DNA of 64,000 bases from Amorphophallus konjac (GCA_022559845.1 CM040125.1:322779829-322843828); one strand, 5' to 3'; positions 21,536 to 33,096 are shown, numbered from the stretch's first letter. Notes: a model not told the origin generated them from the sequence alone. Numbers and translations: made by a program.

Positions 21536-22084
21536 AGTCTAACACACACAATATATCAGTCATACACGTGCATTCTCCATATGATATACAAATCACAATC
21601 ATGAAGCTATCATCAAAGCACAATGTCAGCAGATAAACTGACTGAGCATATGAAGGCATGAATGAACATTTCAGCAGGATGACTCACAGTGATTAACATC
21701 AAACACCAATCATCAAAACCAGATAAATCATTAAAACCTCAGCAATGAATGCTTTATGCATCAGTTTAACATGAAGCATGATTGATCATCAAATATGACT
21801 CTAAATGAGACTAACAGTGTATACACTTAGCCAAAGTATAGACTTTAAATCCAAAGCAAACGGCTGTACAAACTTGGAGATGTGAACCCAATGTACAGAC
21901 TTGAAATGCATGAGCAAACAGCAAACAATTAGCCACTATGTTGCCCCAATCTAGCCATATTCATGAATTAGTTATTCAAGCAAACAATCAGATATTCAAG
22001 CAGTCAATCAGTCATCTAGCACACCTCAGTGTGACTCATGGTGTGTCAGTCATCATCAAAACCACACAGGGGCACAACACAACA

Positions 22085-22089
22085 CACCT
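22085..22089. repeat. Target-site duplication of element B, right copy
   Basis: CACCT, identical to 10748-10752. C's LTR continues directly after it. Confidence 0.95.
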
Positions 22090-22958
22090 GCGGCGCGGTG
22101 TAAGACGTCAGGGGACACTACCAGCTGTGCTTCTAGTGGGAGGTACTCCTGTCGAGTTGGGAGTGACAGACTGTTAGTTTCCGTGACTTTGACCTTCGGA
22201 TTTCGGTCGTGTCGACCGTTGAGTTTAGGTTGTTTCACCGTGGCGTGTGTGTTGGTTTTCGCGCCGTCAGACTAGTGCTAGTGGCTTTACCGAGGTTGCG
22301 TCTTGCCGTGCGGTACCCGTGACCAGGTGTCAAGGTTGCACTTTGGACAGCGTGTTCAGGTTGGCCGTGTTTTGGGAGACAGGTCTCTACAGCGTGGTTA
22401 CCGTGTGTTTTTCATTCGGTAAGCGGTACTAGTGTAGTTCGATAGCCTCGACCGCGAGGTCAGGGTGTGTTTCTAGTACAGTAGGAGTAGTTGTAGTGCC
22501 GTGTTTCGACCGGCCACCGGGTTTACTATTCCTACTGTTGCGGTTGCTCTCGCGGCCTTCCTTTTCGGTACCGCTGTTGTTTCCGATTGGGGTTCCGCGG
22601 GATCCCTGCTGAGTCTCTATTTTGGAGACTCATTCCCTGCTTTTCAGGTGTGGCAGTTCTTCCTCGAGGTTCGAGGGTGCGGAGCGGAGGTTCTCAGTTG
22701 CCAGCTTGCCGGGCCGAGTGTTCACTTGGAATGTGGTACATTTTACTGCTCTAGACTATACTTTCTGTTGGACTGGACTCTGTTGTAGCTGTAGTTGTTT
22801 ATTTATTTCTGTTAATTATTGAATTATCCTGCTTTATTTCCTATTTCTTTGTGCCTCCACACTCCTTTTAGCCCTTCCGAGCCCTCCCGGCTCGTGGACA
22901 GCGGTTCGAGTCTCGGATTATCGGGCCTTCCCGGTAATCGGATTCTTGGGTCGTTACA
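22085..22958 (+). repeat. Element C 5' LTR, last part
   Basis: It aligns with 27901-28766 of the 3' LTR and ends CGTTACA, directly before the primer-binding site. Confidence 0.9.
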
Positions 22959-22960
22959 GC

Positions 22961-22972
22961 TGGTATGAGAGC
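22961..22972 (+). other. Primer-binding site of element C (variant)
   Basis: TGGTATGAGAGC, one base different from the usual initiator-Met-tRNA site, two bases after the 5' LTR end. Confidence 0.75.
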
Positions 22973-25805
22973 GGTGGTTATGGACGTACATAGGAATTCG
23001 AGATATTGTAATGATCAGAGGCCATAAGGTCTAGTACAGTCGGTAGCTGGCTTAGGGTTTTGTGTTCGCTTTCCGCCTAGTTTCTCGCTTGAGAGCTTGA
23101 GTGCGATGTGCGGCGCTGTGAAGGTGGTTGTTGTCTGCCACTTTCGTGCCAGCTTGGGGTCTAAGGATCGAGGTTGAGAGCCTTCTCTCTCATCGGTGGT
23201 GGCCCGGTTGTGCTGCGTTGGGCAGAGGTTGTTGGCAGGCGCGAGCTCGCGATGCTACATTCAAGGAATCTGCACCGTGGTCAGGTGGCTGGCGAAGATT
23301 GTTCGTGGTTAAGTGGCCGCGAGCGTGCTCTAAGGGAGCTGCTGTCAGTTTTGGCCACTCCAGCTTGAGGTTTGTCCAGCCCCTGAGGTGTTCAGGTCGT
23401 GGTTTAAGGTGGCAGAGCAGGTGTTCTGATCGAGAAGCGTGCTCGGGTGAGCGGAGGATCTTCTCGGTGAGCTGCTGTTTCGTCGAGCCTGATGTCCTTG
23501 TCGTGCTCTGTGACGTGAGAAATGACGTGTCGGTCCTGATTATTTTACGGATTTCGAGGCAGGATTGGGCTGTGGTGTCCCAATAAGTCTTGCTCCTGCA
23601 CTCTTGTGTGCGAATGGGTTGTGTTCGCCCTGGAGTTGGCTTGAGATGTGAAGGCTCCACGACGAGTTCGGGACTCGAGGATGAGCATCGGCGGTTGTCA
23701 TGATGGCTCGTGTTGCGGCTCTTGGCATGCCGTGTTGCAGTTCGAGGAATTGCTACGGCGGTGCATCGAGAGGTGCTGTGATTGTGGTCCGACGTGACAC
23801 TCGCCGAGTGTGTCGGAGGCGCTGACCTGATGGAAGCGATGGTTTTACTTGGTGCTGGATGGTGCTGTTTCTAGCATGCGCGAGGTTTAAGGTCAGGTCG
23901 AGCGTGGAGTTCTTCCGTTGGTCGGAAGTGTGTTGGTTCCTCCTTTGGCTGGGGAGATTGTGTTGGGTTAAGGTTCGTCGTCTTGCATTGCGTGTTCGGA
24001 TTGGTTGGCCTTGTGTGACGTGAAGTCCGTGCGAGACGTCTCCCTTGTTTGGCAAGGTGGTTGCCTGTGAGAAGTTGTGCCCGTTCCCTTGTCGTGTAAG
24101 GGTGTTGGCGCTTTTCCAGAAGGACGAGTGCTGGTTGGGCGGTGTTTGCTTTCTCGGCTGTGCGCGCGGATCATAGTGCGCAGCGGAAGCGTGGTGGGCT
24201 TGTGACCCACTGGTTCAGGATCGTAGCGTTGGTTGCTACGGGCGGATTCCTGAGTTTGCGTTGATCATTGGAGGATTGGTTCCTCGGTGTGAGACGTGTT
24301 GTTACCGTGCCGTTACTCGAGGCATTCTGGTTCTTGGCACTGGCAGGATGGAGTGTTGGGAAAAGTGCTGGCTAGTGCACCGCATGAGTACCCTGTTCCT
24401 GTGATGGAAGCCGTGTCAGGGGTCGGTGTTGGACCCGGATGGGGTTGTTGAGGATGTCGCCTGACGATGGTCGAGGACGTGTTGGTCAGAGTCGGTGGCT
24501 TGGTGCCCGACTTGTGTTCCCAGTCGTGTCCTCGGATGAGATCATTTTTGGAGAAGTGATCTCTGGCAGGCTGTGGGTTCCTGTTGGTAGCTACGAGTGA
24601 CTGGTAAGGCTAGTCTCGTAGCCAACCGCGGTGAGTTGTTTGTTGCTTTGGGGACCCGTGAGCACTGTTCAGGTGGTGTCCCGTGGCTCTATGGTAAGGG
24701 CAGAATCGGGATTGGTAGGTGTCCACTTGGATTGATCGAAGGAGTTGATGAGACCAGATGGAAGAGTGACGCCTGTGGGCGAAGGCCTTTGTGAGGTTGG
24801 CGTCGGATGGTGGTCCTCGATGGGACGTCGGTGTCGCGATGGTTATCCCTGGTTTGGAGAGCAGCATGGGGTGGTTCCCCTGTGAGTCTGAGTCGACCGA
24901 GGTGATGACTGAAGACACTAGGATTTTGTCATTTAGTTTCATCGTGCTCCCCGAGAGGGTCAAGTTGGCGCGATGATCGAGATCAGGCGCGGTGTCCGAG
25001 AGGAGTGCAGCTCGAGATGTGGCATCAGTCTATGTAGGAGTCAACGGATGGCTTGTCGAGGTTTGGAATGTTTCCTTCGGACCCGGTGAAGGACCAGGAA
25101 AAAAGGAAGAACCTGGGCGAGCGATTGGTGATCGTCGGCGCATGGTCTTTTCACAGGCAGAAGGTGCTGGTTGTCGGAACTCGAGCGTGGCGAGAGCCGT
25201 GTGCCAGCGAGACCTTTGGTGGTCGTTTCTGTGATGTGCCTTTCCAGATGGGATCTGGGCTTTGTCGAAGTTTGTCTTCTGACAAGAGTTGGCACAGTGT
25301 TATGTCCGGCTTTCGGCTTGCCATGTGTGAGGCGTTCCTTGGCGCTGAGCCGATGTTCTGGTTGCGGTATGCTGAGATGACTGCTTGAGCTGGTGGAGGC
25401 TCTGTTCTGGTTGCTCCCTTGAGGAGGGTGTACGACCTGTCAGCTGGCTGCAAAGCTGATGTGCGATTTGTCTGCCGACCATTGGATGGATCGGTAGCTG
25501 TTTCTCGTGTCGAGGGTGTATTTCCTCGGTGAGCGAGATTGTGGCTGCGGCGCCATGGTGGATTCTTGCGTTGGCTGAGGTGGTGTCGGACTGTGCCCTT
25601 TGGTATATGCCTGCTCTGTTGGCCAGTGTGCTCGGCGCGAGGAGCGAGGTGTTGCTTGTGATTGTAGGTCTGGCTGTGTCCCTCAGGATTGGTGTTTTCA
25701 TGAGAATCAAGGTTTTCTGTGCTGAGGCTCTGACAGCGTGTCAGTTGGTTCAGTGTTCTTCCCCTGGGACTTCGTGCTAGGTCCTGAATTTCGAGGATGA
25801 AATTC

Positions 25806-25822
25806 CTTTAAGGGGGGAGGGC
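25806..25822 (+). other. Polypurine tract of element C
   Basis: AAGGGGGGAGGGC directly before the TGTAATGC start of the 3' LTR. Confidence 0.8.
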
Positions 25823-26163
25823 TGTAATGCTCCAGATTTTTTAGATCCTTGTTCGTGGGTCTCGGATCTGGTTTCTCAGAATGTCCAACTCTGTTGTGTC
25901 CAAAATTTAGTTTCGAACATCTTTCATGTTCGGATCGGCGCGATCCGGAGTCGTTTTGGAGGCCCGGAAGAGTTCCGCGACTTTTCCGCGTGTGTTTTCC
26001 GATTCCCGGTGTGTGTTTCGATAATCCCTTCGGAACCTCGTTGCGGGTGAACCGGGCCGTTCACCTAGGCGAGTGTGGTACCGTTGCGATCGGTGCATTC
26101 CGAGGATCGCGAGGGTGTGATTTTCTATTTTTTGGGTTTTTTCTGAATTTCTGGATTTTCCTG

Positions 26164-26169
26164 TATAAA
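26164..26169 (+). promoter_or_regulatory. TATA box in element C 3' LTR
   Basis: CTGTATAAACCCC followed by a CT-rich initiator-like tract, typical of plant LTR promoters. Confidence 0.65.
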
Positions 26170-26716
26170 CCCCCCACCCTCTCTCTCTCCTCTCATTTCT
26201 CACTCTCACGCTCTCTCTCTTCTCCCACTCTCTCCTCTCACTCTCTCCTCTCCGGCGGCCGACGGACCGAGGTGGGGGCGAGGCGGGGCAACGTGGGCGA
26301 GGAGGATGGCGAGGATGGGTCGAGGATCGAGGCTCGAGGGCGCGGTTAAGCCGGTTCGCGGGCGTGGAGGCACCGGCGTGGTTTCAGAGGCGTTTCTTCG
26401 TGGATCGGCGTCCACGGTGCGTGAAATCTTCGGTGGAGGTAGGGAGATGGAGCCCCATCTCGTGCGCTTCATTTCCCGCAAGTTTTGTAGGCCGTGGTGA
26501 GCCGAGCGGGTCGTTTGGGGCATTTTGAGGAAAATCATGTTTTGGGGAGTGATCGCCCGATCTAGCGTTTCTTTGTGTTTTAGGTCGATCCGAGGCCATA
26601 GATGCATGCTACGGACTACTGGGGAGCTTCTCCCATGTTCTCCCCCTCATCCGTGGATGTTTGGGGGCGTGGCGTGGATTTTGGGGGTTTTTCCGCCGTT
26701 CTCGATTTTCCGAAAT

Positions 26717-26958
26717 GGTCGCGGTCTACCAGTAACCGCTTTCATTGGTTGCGGTCTTGGGAGAACCGTGTTTGCCCAAGAACGTAGACAAGCATCGCGG
26801 ACGTGCGATAGACCATTTTTGTCTAGTCACGGTCGTGACCCGATCGTGACTGTGTGGTCGCGGTCCCAGGGCGACCGCTACCATCGGGCTGCGTCTGGCT
26901 AGTCACGATCGTGACCCGACCGTGACTGCTTAGTCGCGGTCCCCGGTCGACCGCTTCA
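26717..26958. repeat. Array of paired imperfect palindromes in element C 3' LTR
   Basis: Copy of the 9340-9612 array: GGTCGCGGTC units, and GTCACGGTC with GATCGTGAC partners, about 550-800 bp downstream of the TATA box. It would form serial hairpins in the RNA. Confidence 0.75.
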
Positions 26959-28766
26959 CCCGGGCTTTTGTGTTACGCTCGATCGAGTCACCGTGTATCG
27001 GTGTGTGTATGGTGGGGTCTCCCCCGCATGTCGTGGGTTTCTTTGGAAGGCGGTTCCCATGTGGGCCACGTGTTTGGCCTTGGACTGCGAGTCCAGTTAT
27101 CCGGCCTGGGGCTGGAGGTTTCCCGCTTGCCCTGGGATGGGAAATCGACGTGGCGGCTTGTGTGCTGCCCTGGGAATCGTGCTTCTGTGTCTTCCGTGTG
27201 GCCCGTGTGGGTGGCCTTACTCCCTTACGTTCCCTTCCCGAGGGAGTGGTCTTGGCGGCTCGTGAGCTGGCTCGGTACTCGTGCTACTATGGTTTTAGAC
27301 CTAGAGATTGGACTAGATTGACGGCCTTGTACTGTTGCGTACAACGGTCTTGACCCCGAGTCTTGTGACTCAAGGACCATTGGGTGTAGTGGGTCTAGAG
27401 GACTGTCCAGAGTCCAGTGACTTAGCGTCACTTGGGTTTTCTCGACTCTCGCGCAGGTGTGTGCGCGGCCGTGGACTGTGAGTCCCGTTTCTTCTCCGAC
27501 TGTGGTCACCGTGCGACGGTGCTAGTACGTGGGATGGTCCCCGTACTTTGTCGGGTTTGGACGCTATTTTCCTTCTACTTGAGAGTCTACTCCTTTAGTG
27601 ACCCTTTACTAGTCGTAGCCTACCAGTACGCGGTGCTGATCGCACCAGGGAGTGCTGTACGGGCTTACCCTTAGAGACGGTTTGTGGACCGGTTGCCGTC
27701 GGGCCCCACGTCTTGCAGCCAGAGTCCGACTGAGGGGAAAACCGGTCAGAGGGCCAGACCAGGGACGTGCGGTCTGTGTGTGCACACATGGTTGGGGGTG
27801 GTTGGACCCACGTCGACGAGCGTGACCCCAGCTAGTCACTTGTTTATGGTTACTTGTACGGTGTTCGCGCCTTTGGTAGGATCTACCACGCCAGGCGGTT
27901 CACCTGCGGCGCGGTGTAAGACGTCAGGGGACGCTACCGGCTATGCTTCTAGTGGGAGGTACTCCTGTTGAGTTGGGAGTGACAGACTGTTAGTTTCCGT
28001 GACTTTGACCTTCGAGTTTCGGTCATGTCGACCGTTGAGTTTCGGTTGTTTCGTCGTGGCGCGTGTGTTGGTTTTCGCGCCGTCAGACTAGTGCTAGTGG
28101 CTTTACCGAGGTTGCGTCTTGCCATGCGGTACCCGTGACCAGGTGTCAGGGTTACACTTTGGACAGCCTGTCCAGGTTGGCCGTGTTTTGGGAGACAGGC
28201 CTCTACGGCGTGGTTACCGTGTGTTTTTACTTCGGTAAGCGGTACTAGTGTAGTTCGATAGCCTCGACCGTGAGGTCAGGGTGTGTTTCTGGTACAGTAG
28301 GAGTAGTTGTAGTGCCGTGTTTCGACCGGCCACCGGGTTTACTATTCCTACTGTTGCGGTTGCTCTCGCGGCCTTCCTTTTCGGTACCGCCGTTGTTTCC
28401 GGTTGGGGTTCCGTGGGATCCCTGCTGAGTCTCTATTTTGGAGACTCATTCCCTGCTTTTTAGGTGTGGCGGTTCTTCCTCGAGGTTCGAGGGTGCGGAG
28501 CGGAGGTTCTCAGTTGCCAGCTTGACGGGCCGAGTGTTCACTTGGCATGTGGTACGTTTTACTGCTCTAGACTGTACTTTCTGTTGGACTGGACTCTGTT
28601 GTAGCTGTAGTTGTTTATTTATTTCTGTTAATTGTCCTGCTTTATTTCCTATTTCTTTGTGCCTCCACACTCCTTTTAGCCCATCCGAGCCCTCCCGGCT
28701 CGTGGGCGGCGGTTTGAGTCTCAGGTTATCGGGCCTTCCCGGTAATCGGATTCTCGGGTCGTTACA

Positions 28767-30400
28767 GGTGTCCTCCGTCTCATAGGGAGTCTAGATCACC
28801 TGCCTCATAAAAATTGAATGTTTTGCTAATTTGAGTACATATAACAAATGCTGAAAAAAATCACACGACTCTTTAGCCAAAACACTCACCCGGTGGGGAG
28901 GGAACTCATCCAGGGCCGTCCTAAGATCAGAGAGTCTAGTGGCCACCAGGCATCGGTCCGGGACCATCTCCCATCTAGCCATGAGAGGGACCGCCTGCAT
29001 CAGGGCTCGCGAGATTGTACCATGACCTAGAGGGAACTGAGTGTACCCCCAAATCTGGAAACACAAGAAAAGAACCATCAGTCAGTCAATCAAATTTAGA
29101 ATCAACATGTGTAAAGGAGTAGACTAGTACCTGTAAGAAGGGTGTGAAACCACCCAAGTTACCCGAACCTGGGCGCACAGGATCCAGGTGGGTAAAGAGG
29201 TGAGCCAGCATCGCTCTCCCCTACGCGAGTTGGGGTCCCCGATCGAGATCTCAAGAGATACTTGAGATTCACCTTGTTCGAGGCCATCGCGAACAGCAGC
29301 CTCCCGAAGAAATATAGGAGGAAAAGCCTCAACTCATGCCGCTCACTCCTCCCTCGGGCTCGGAATCTCTGTCTCACTCGCCCTAGGTATGCATCCAAGT
29401 CCTCTAGTGGTTCCTATACCACTCTTGCGAGCCCCATCGCAGCGCTGATATTCCCGAGGGGAAGAGTGGTCACCAGTCTCTCGGATCAAGCCAGCTGTGG
29501 CCCGAGCAGGCTCTCCACCTCCTCTCGATAATTCCTAAGCTCTCAGCCAAGCACCGAGTTCCCTGCTACTGGTAACCCTGTCAAGAAAGCCACATCCTTA
29601 AGGGTGGGGATCATATATCCCCACGGCATCATGAAAGCTCTGCAACTGTCCATCCATCTCTCACGTAGCGCCGCCAGAAAGGTCACATCGACAGGGAAAG
29701 GTCGGATCCTGAAGAACGGGCCAAAACCCATTCGATCCACCCTCCCCCGCTGCCCAGGAGGTAAGGCGTGGTACCAAGCCCACACAAAGTCCCATGAAAC
29801 CCGGGCTCTAATCCTTCTCGGACCCTGCACACAATGGAGAAGAAACACAAGGAATTCATTAGATATTCCAATCAATCCACCCTCATTTCTTTTTTTAAAG
29901 TTTTACTGCCCTGAGAAGAGGGCGGCCAAAGGTCTAGCCGCCCACCTCCATGGGCAGCCAGAATACTGGCCGCCCAAGTCCATCAGTGGACGGCCAACGC
30001 CCTGGTTGCCCAGGCCTGTGGACGGCCACTAACCTCGCCGCCCACTGGCTTCTCTCCCACAAACCCACACTCCGGCGCTCCATCTTTCCATCAAGCCTAT
30101 ACACACACCAAGTCTAATGAATGGAAGAGCAGGGCCATGGGACTTAGCCTTTCACGCCGTCCTCCCTTCTCTTGGTCAGCTTCGCCCTCATCCGGACCAT
30201 CTTCTTCCTCACCTGCATCTCCATCGCCGTGGTCGGCCGGCCCCCATCGAGGGTAGCCGCGCCTCCCTCACCTCCATCTTCTCCGCTCTCCTCCAAGTCG
30301 GCAGAAGCCGTCGTCGAAGAGGATGAGCTCGTTAGAGCTTGTACCTCCTCTTGCTCTTCACTCTCACTTGGGGATGAAGGATCAGGTACGATGTCAAGCC
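28767..30400 (-). pseudogene. Plant mobile domain (PMD) gene remnant 1, broken by element C
   Basis: PMD proteins (aminotransferase-like plant mobile domain, MAIN/MAIL1 relatives) are common in plant transposable elements. Minus-strand exons can be read. There is an acidic, Ser-rich first exon ending near 30213. Exon 29824-29131 contains MGFGPFF, LRERWMDSCRAFMMPWG and PTLKDVAFLTGLPV, then LAHLF and LGGFTPFLQ, with at least one frameshift. Exon 29054-28890 contains QFPLGHG, WEMVPDR and LDEFPPH. Splice sites GT and AG are visible. Element C begins after 28766 within the next intron, so the gene's 3' end is displaced off the left of the window. Intron positions match the PMD remnant at 57983-60871. 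Confidence 0.75.
29920..30043. repeat. Paired palindromes, core GGGCGGCCAG, in intron 1 of PMD remnant 1
   Basis: Four hairpin-capable units in 120 bp, such as GGGCGGCCAAAGGTCTAG followed by CCGCCC, and GCAGCCAGAATACTGGC. Units are separated by roughly 10-15 nt. The second PMD remnant has a similarly placed intron-1 pair with another core. Confidence 0.75.
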
Positions 30401-30803
30401 GAGCTCTCCTTCACCCCATTGCCCAAATCTAGAGAATTAGGTGGCTAGAACCTCACTCACGGGAAGAAGGATCAACTCTCTCAACTCTGACTCCTACAGA
30501 CGTCCAAGATGAAGGCCACTCAAATGAGGAGGGTGACCACCTCTTTAAGAACCCTCAAGGCAGAGGGCGGCCAGAACCCTGGTCGCCCAGCCCCAAGTGG
30601 AGGCGGCCAGAACCCTGGCCGCCCTTCCCTTGTTCAACGAAAAAAATGGTAAAAACAACAAAAAACTAATGCAATTTCATTCACATAAAATCCATTCATG
30701 CTATTTCATTCCATCCACTCATTCTCATGACCATCAACCATCCAAAAATAGTCCATTTATTTCACCCATTCACTAACTATAAAAAATGCTGAACAAACAT
30801 CAA
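30401..30803. other. Intergenic stretch between two PMD remnants
   Basis: No gene seen. It contains the palindrome pair at 30564-30624 and then AT-rich DNA with CATTCA-like repeats. Confidence 0.6.
30564..30624. repeat. Palindrome pair, core GGGCGGCCAG
   Basis: GGGCGGCCAG-AACC-CTGGTCGCCC, 13 nt, then GGCGGCCAG-AACC-CTGGCCGCC. Both arms are nearly perfect with 4 nt loops. Confidence 0.85.
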
Positions 30804-32257
30804 CTAGGTGCGCCGCCTCATAAAGAACTCGTTCACAGCCAGTCTGAAACTCTGTAGGTAGCCCACATAATGCCTCAGATCATCTTTATCCTCCTCAAGG
30901 TCAACTTTGGCTTTCGCCACAGTGGCATGGCGTCTCCACGTCTTTTTGATCCTCTGAAGTCACCGTCGATCCGCGTCGGTTCCCAGAAGGCGCTTCGTGA
31001 TCAATGCTCCCTTGGAAGCAGCCCATGGGATCCATCTGGGCAGCCCCACCTGGCGATGGCAGCGGTGTGCCTGGTACAACACTAAGTCCTCGGCCCCCAC
31101 AAGCCATAACTCCTGCTCTGACGATCCACGCACCCTGAATTCTTCATGTCGATACATCATCGGCACGAACACAAACTCGTCCTCATGCAGGAAGTTTAGA
31201 TAGCCGCGCCAATCATCTCTGGTCTTCAGTAGTGCTGTCTTGCATATCACATGATCCTCAGGACCAAAGAGAGCCCTCGCTGGGTAGATGGCGCTCTTCG
31301 CGAAGATCAGAGAAGTAGTAGTCGCCTCGTCGTCAAAGTCAAAACTCAAGTGGATCTCCATCCACATCTGTAGAAGGTAGAGACTCCCCATGGCGCTGCC
31401 ACCCAGGCTCATCTGATTGAGTCCGCAGTACGTATGAGCCAGCACCACCGGGGACAGAGAGTGTCCCGTCCATAGGAGAGTCAGTGGTCCCACGTACTCT
31501 CGTCTCAGCACGTCACCTGACGTAGGGAAGAGCAATGCCCCGCCCAAGCACAATGTTACACCACGCATCAGTCAATCTACCTCCATTGTCTTGTCTTTCA
31601 CATGACCCAAGAACCAACCTGCTAGGCGGTCGACTAGGATCCCTCGCTGGTCTGTCATCCGGTGAACTTCGTGCTTATCTCGCACGATCTCTGCTAAGAT
31701 CTCATCCCAGGGAGGAAGGTCAATCAGCTCGCCCACCTCCAAATCACTCCACTGGAAGATGAAATCCAACTCTTCTACCAGCACTGAGGCCTCCAATTCG
31801 GGGAAGACAAAAGTGTGGGTATCTGGATGCCACAACTCAATCAATGCTGTTAATGATTCCCAATTCCACCTCATGCTGCTGAAGCACTTCGCCATGATGA
31901 CCAGTCGGATCAGATGCCATTGGTGCATGGGTACCCTCATGGCGGGCGTGATTGTCGCCATCAGATCATGGAGCCAGCCATAGCGGCGGGCGTGTCTTGC
32001 CCCAGGAAAAGTAGGCACGGGCTGCACCGTTTAGAAGGAAAAAGAGAGAAGTAAAACAAAAATCAATAAACAGGCAAAATCCTGCCAAATACAAAAAAAG
32101 AAATGAAAAAAAAACTAAATAAAAGGAAAACAAAAAATTTGCATTTATGTCACATAAACCATACCTTGCCCTGCTTCACAAGGTTGCTCAAGTGACCAGG
32201 CACATCAGAAAGAACATTAAGTTCATGGCCTCCTGATGGGGTGAAAGAAGATGCCAT
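30804..32257 (-). pseudogene. PMD gene remnant 2 (two exons, two premature TGA stops)
   Basis: Exon 1, 32257-32165 (MASSFTPSGGHELNVLSD...KQGK), is followed by a GT-AG intron at 32164-32022 in phase 0. Exon 2 runs from 32021 to a TAG at 30806-30804. The reading has typical PMD features: LMATITPAMRV, WHLIRLVIMAKCF, WNWESLTALIELWHPDTHTF and LVEELDFIFQ. The C-terminus is basic and helical (KKTWRRHATVAKAKVDLEED...). In-frame TGA codons at 31574-31572 and 30962-30960 break it; everything else stays in one frame, so decay is slight. The substrate or role of PMD proteins at element loci is unknown. A longer open frame reaches 32515, but that part covers a palindrome cluster and I do not trust it. Confidence 0.75.
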
Positions 32258-32398
32258 GCCCAATCTCCTCCTTAGAACTACTCCTCTGGCTTCAAGTTGA
32301 TGTTTAATGATGGAGTAGGAACACCCCGACTGGGGTTTTTGAAGGCTAAGACTCCCATCTGGCTCGAACTCCCGTCCTATTTTGGGATAAGAGCAGGA

Positions 32399-32489
32399 GG
32401 GCGGCCAATTCGCTGGCTGCCCATCCCAGATCTGGGCGACCACAAGTCTGGCCGCCCAGACCATGGGAAGGCTAGCGATCTGGCCGCCC
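32399..32489. repeat. Palindrome cluster upstream of PMD remnant 2, core GGGCGGCCA
   Basis: GGGCGGCCAATTCGCTGGCTGCCC, then GGGCGACCACAAGTCTGGCCGCCC after 14 nt, then a half-unit ending CTGGCCGCCCT. It is the same module as at 29920 and 30564. Confidence 0.85.
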
Positions 32490-33022
32490 TCATCCCCCAC
32501 TTGTGAACGATGCATCCTTGCTAGGTATGGTCCAAAGGTTCACTAAATGAAATATGCTTATTATTCCATTGTTATTATCATTTGTGAACTTTGCTAACGT
32601 GTGTATATGCAGCTGTAGATCTCCACAACTACAGGACGAGAGGGCGATGCGGCCCCACAACCTTTGCATTATAGGTAGAATGTCGGGGGCTAAAAGCTTC
32701 GGGCGTATAAACTCCGAGTTCCTCTTTAATAAAAACCATGAAGGGTTTATACTCCTTAAGCTATTCGATGGCCGCTTCCTACCTAAACCCAGGATGATGG
32801 ACTTCCAAATTCTCGACTATGCTTAAGTACAATGTGGAACGATGGACCCCCACTGGGATCCGGACCACGTCTGTCGCCAAGCATGGGATGACAGACTTCT
32901 TGAACTCTTGACTGATTGGTTCGGAGGCAGGCAAATAAACCCTCCGTCTTTGCATTAGATAGGTCTTTTTACTTTAAACCCAGCATGCATCATATAGGCC
33001 CTTTTAGCCCCATTTGAAAAAC

Positions 33023-33096
<74 letters not shown>

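Larger units (their letters stand above)
10753..22084 (-). mobile_element. Element B: gag-only Sirevirus-like Ty1/copia element
   Basis: A complete 11.3 kb insertion with 3.3 kb LTRs (10753-14061 and 18788-22084), TGTT...AACA termini, perfect TSD CACCT, and a minus-strand primer-binding site at 18774-18785. The internal region holds a Gag with six CCHC knuckles and then 2.35 kb of AT-rich non-coding DNA with repeated GGGGGAG tracts. Multiple polypurine tracts and Gags with coiled coil and zinc knuckles are known traits of the Sirevirus lineage. Protease, integrase and RT are missing. LTRs are nearly identical, so the insertion is recent. Confidence 0.92.
18788..22084 (-). repeat. Element B 5' LTR
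   Basis: Right copy, 3297 bp, differing from the left by a few substitutions and small indels (for example a shorter CAG run near 20170 and a 4 bp change near 19815). It carries the same TATA box, motif arrays and hairpin array. Confidence 0.93.
22959..25822 (+). other. Internal region of element C, no recognisable gene
   Basis: A 2.9 kb G- and T-rich stretch. It contains several open frames of 60-166 codons on both strands (for example 23128-23586), but none shows Gag, protease, RT, integrase or zinc-knuckle motifs. It reads like a non-coding cargo or a heavily decayed coding region. It ends with TTCGAGGATGAAATTCC and the polypurine tract. Confidence 0.7.
9235..28766 (+). mobile_element. 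Element C: large non-autonomous gypsy-like LTR element (visible part)
   Basis: The 5' LTR is visible as 9235-10752 plus 22085-22958, the internal region as 22959-25822, and the complete 3' LTR as 25823-28766. Termini are TGTAA...TTACA. A primer-binding-like TGGTATGAGAGC follows the 5' LTR. The 3' end of the internal region (TTCGAGGATGAAATTCC, then AAGGGGGGAGGGC) is of the kind I associate with chromoviral gypsy elements. No gag or pol is recognisable, so it behaves like a LARD. The left end of the 5' LTR is out of the window because D is inserted in it. Confidence 0.85.
25823..28766 (+). repeat. Element C 3' LTR
   Basis: A complete 2.9 kb LTR from TGTAATGC to CGTTACA. It carries a TATA box, CT repeats near 26175-26250, the hairpin array at 26717-26958, and the uninterrupted site (27901) where B entered the other LTR. 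It shows many substitutions and one deletion of about 220 bp relative to the 5' copy, so C is older than A and B. ORFs within it are not convincing genes. Confidence 0.9.

Noticed and set aside
23128..23586. 152-codon plus frame inside element C as a gag remnant
   Set aside because: No capsid or zinc-knuckle pattern, and an overlapping frame of equal length exists on the other strand (23190-23660).
32258..32515. N-terminal extension of PMD remnant 2
   Set aside because: It reads through a palindrome cluster; the ATG at 32257 gives a more typical start.
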